In this document: piece after piece, positions 63,041-64,000 of the stretch
Numbering within the stretch: position 1 is the stretch's first letter
Layout: each line of letters starts with the position of its first letter
Assembly (NCBI GenBank): GCA_049609065.1
Contig: JBMYYE010000001.1
Coordinates: forward strand, 6,057 to 70,056
DNA from: JBMYYE01 sp049609065
Lineage (GTDB): Bacteria; Pseudomonadota; Alphaproteobacteria; Rhodobacterales; Rhodobacteraceae
Length of the DNA stretch: 64,000 nucleotides
Reading direction: 5' to 3'
Made by a program: the position numbers and the translations under genes
Notes under the pieces: generated by a model
The model's input: only the letters and a program-made list of their open reading frames with translations
What the model was told of the DNA's origin: nothing
Databases searched by the model: none

Positions 63041-64000
63041 TTAGCTGTCGTTTGCGATCATGCCTGTCACAAGATCATAGAGCTCTTGAGCCGGAAGACC
63101 GCGTGCGGAGTTGTCTTTGATCCACGCTTCGGCGGCAGGGGCCGCAGCGGCGTTGCGAAAAGCTGTGATTTCAGCATCCGTGAAGGTCACTTGCTGAATG
63201 CCTTTTTCTTCGAGCGCAGGCCCCCAAGCGGCCATGGTTTTGTTGTTGTAGTTGTCCACGTAATGGTCCATCGCGGCATCAACCGAACTCATCAAAGCTT
63301 CACGGTGCGCATCAGACAGATCTGCGAGCGCATCAGAGTTCACAACAACAGGACAGTTAACCGTGCCTGGGTTGAGGTTGGTGGTCCACCATGTGCCGTT
63401 TTCGATGGTGCCATAGGACATATGCGCGTGGGGCGCAAAACTCACGGCTTTGACCACGCCACTGTCCATGGCTTGACGCACTTCGGAGGCAGACATCGAG
63501 GTTGGCACAGCGCCGATGGCTTCCATGGCTTTGCCGATCCCACCTGTCGCACGCACGGTCATGCCTGCAAAATCTGCAAGTTTCGATGGCGCATCGCCGA
63601 CACCTACAATGTTATATTGCGGCAAAGGTGACGGCATGATTGCCGTTGCGTTCCACCGCGCGAGGTCGGCTTGGGTTGCAGGATGTTGATAGACTGCTTT
63701 TGAAAGCTTGATCTCTTGTTCTAGGGAAGTCACCCCGAGAAATGGTAACTCCAAAACGGTGATTGATGGGTTTTTGTCACGGTGATACCCCGCACAAAAT
63801 TGCGCCATTTCAAAGGCGCCGATTGAAATACCATCAAGGTTTTCTTTGTTCTTTGACAAGCCGCCATAGCTTAAATTCAAAGTGAAATCGCCACCTGTTT
63901 TTTCGGACACCAATTCGGCGAGCTTTTCCACATGTTCGGTAAAGGCGCGGCGTTTGCCCCAAAGGGAAACATTCCATTCCGTCGCCAGCGTTTCAGTGGC
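63041..64000 (-). CDS. TRAP transporter solute-binding protein (DctP), 5' truncated by window edge
   Basis: Periplasmic binding protein of the TRAP set at 60.9-63 kb. The frame stays open to base 64000, so the signal peptide and N-terminus are outside the window and a start at 63931 is probably internal. The visible 319 residues show SYGGLSKNKENLDGISIGAFEMAQF, the conserved Arg region MTVRATGGIGKAMEAIG and TWWTTNLNPGTVNCPVVVNS, typical of DctP proteins. The conserved arginine implies a carboxylate ligand. Confidence 0.9.
   Translation of the reverse strand, partial: ATETLATEWNVSLWGKRRAFTEHVEKLAELVSEKTGGDFTLNLSYGGLSKNKENLDGISIGAFEMAQFCAGYHRDKNPSITVLELPFLGVTSLEQEIKLSKAVYQHPATQADLARWNATAIMPSPLPQYNIVGVGDAPSKLADFAGMTVRATGGIGKAMEAIGAVPTSMSASEVRQAMDSGVVKAVSFAPHAHMSYGTIENGTWWTTNLNPGTVNCPVVVNSDALADLSDAHREALMSSVDAAMDHYVDNYNNKTMAAWGPALEEKGIQQVTFTDAEITAFRNAAAAPAAEAWIKDNSARGLPAQELYDLVTGMIANDS

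Noticed and set aside
1..64000. CRISPR arrays, insertion sequences or prophage genes
   Set aside because: No spaced direct repeats, transposase motifs or phage structural genes were seen on either strand.

Overview
The window looks like chromosomal DNA from a marine Roseobacter-type alphaproteobacterium (Rhodobacterales). The basis is family content, not a database search: small proteins typical of that order (DUF2852, DUF2927, DUF4169 and ribbon-helix-helix pairs, an RSP_2648-type PIN protein), three sets of TRAP transporter genes, an Entner-Doudoroff pair, an AcuI-type acrylyl-CoA reductase, a single-cysteine DksA, and a permuted tmRNA gene whose tag reads ANDNNAPVALAA. Base composition is moderate, with two visibly AT-richer islands.

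Layout. 1-2.8 kb: the end of a TRAP transporter operon (small permease cut by the window edge, long large permease). 2.8-9.8 kb: bpt, RDD, DUF2852, cytochrome b561, GNAT, YbaK and glnE. 9.8-12.2 kb: edd-eda. 12.4-15.3 kb: a small DUF1127-like protein, a lipoprotein, an RlmI-type methyltransferase and a PIN protein. 15.2-20 kb: a minus-strand M48 protease, then a five-gene MoxR/VWA operon that includes a 57-residue membrane protein. 20-23.7 kb: dksA, an FAD monooxygenase, a candidate antisense-oriented sRNA and a HerA-like ATPase. 23.7-27.7 kb: a compact chemosensory operon (STAS, CheY, CheA, CheW, CheY and an unknown protein) with no receptor, CheR or CheB. 27.7-32 kb: glk, divergent from three alpha-glucoside-type ABC genes that lack an ATPase and a glucosidase. 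32.6-39.1 kb: rne, tusA, ccdA, an alpha/beta hydrolase and a P450. 39.5-45.5 kb: RHH/DUF4169, fumC, sspB, an NTF2-like protein, tmRNA, a GntR regulator, DinB and acuI.

Accessory regions. At 45.5-46.4 kb an AT-rich two-gene cassette encodes a TIR-like protein and a RipA-like two-helix membrane protein. It has its own promoter and is the best candidate for a small anti-phage system. At 53-59 kb, just after a tRNA-Ser(GGA) gene, lies an AT-richer segment with a three-gene module: HscC-like Hsp70, a J-like protein whose HPD motif reads RPD and which has a C-terminal membrane anchor, and a large unrecognised membrane-anchored protein with a charged, helix-rich middle region.

The remainder holds a class V aminotransferase, a GGCT-NUDIX fusion, cysK and an MscS-type channel (46.5-52.4 kb), and a TPP-dependent enzyme next to a TRAP operon cut by the right edge (59.1-64 kb). 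Functional links that can be read from the order: glk, edd and eda together suggest glucose use through the Entner-Doudoroff route; sspB lies about 550 bases from the tmRNA that makes the tags it recognises; and the TPP enzyme probably acts on a carboxylate brought in by the adjoining TRAP system.
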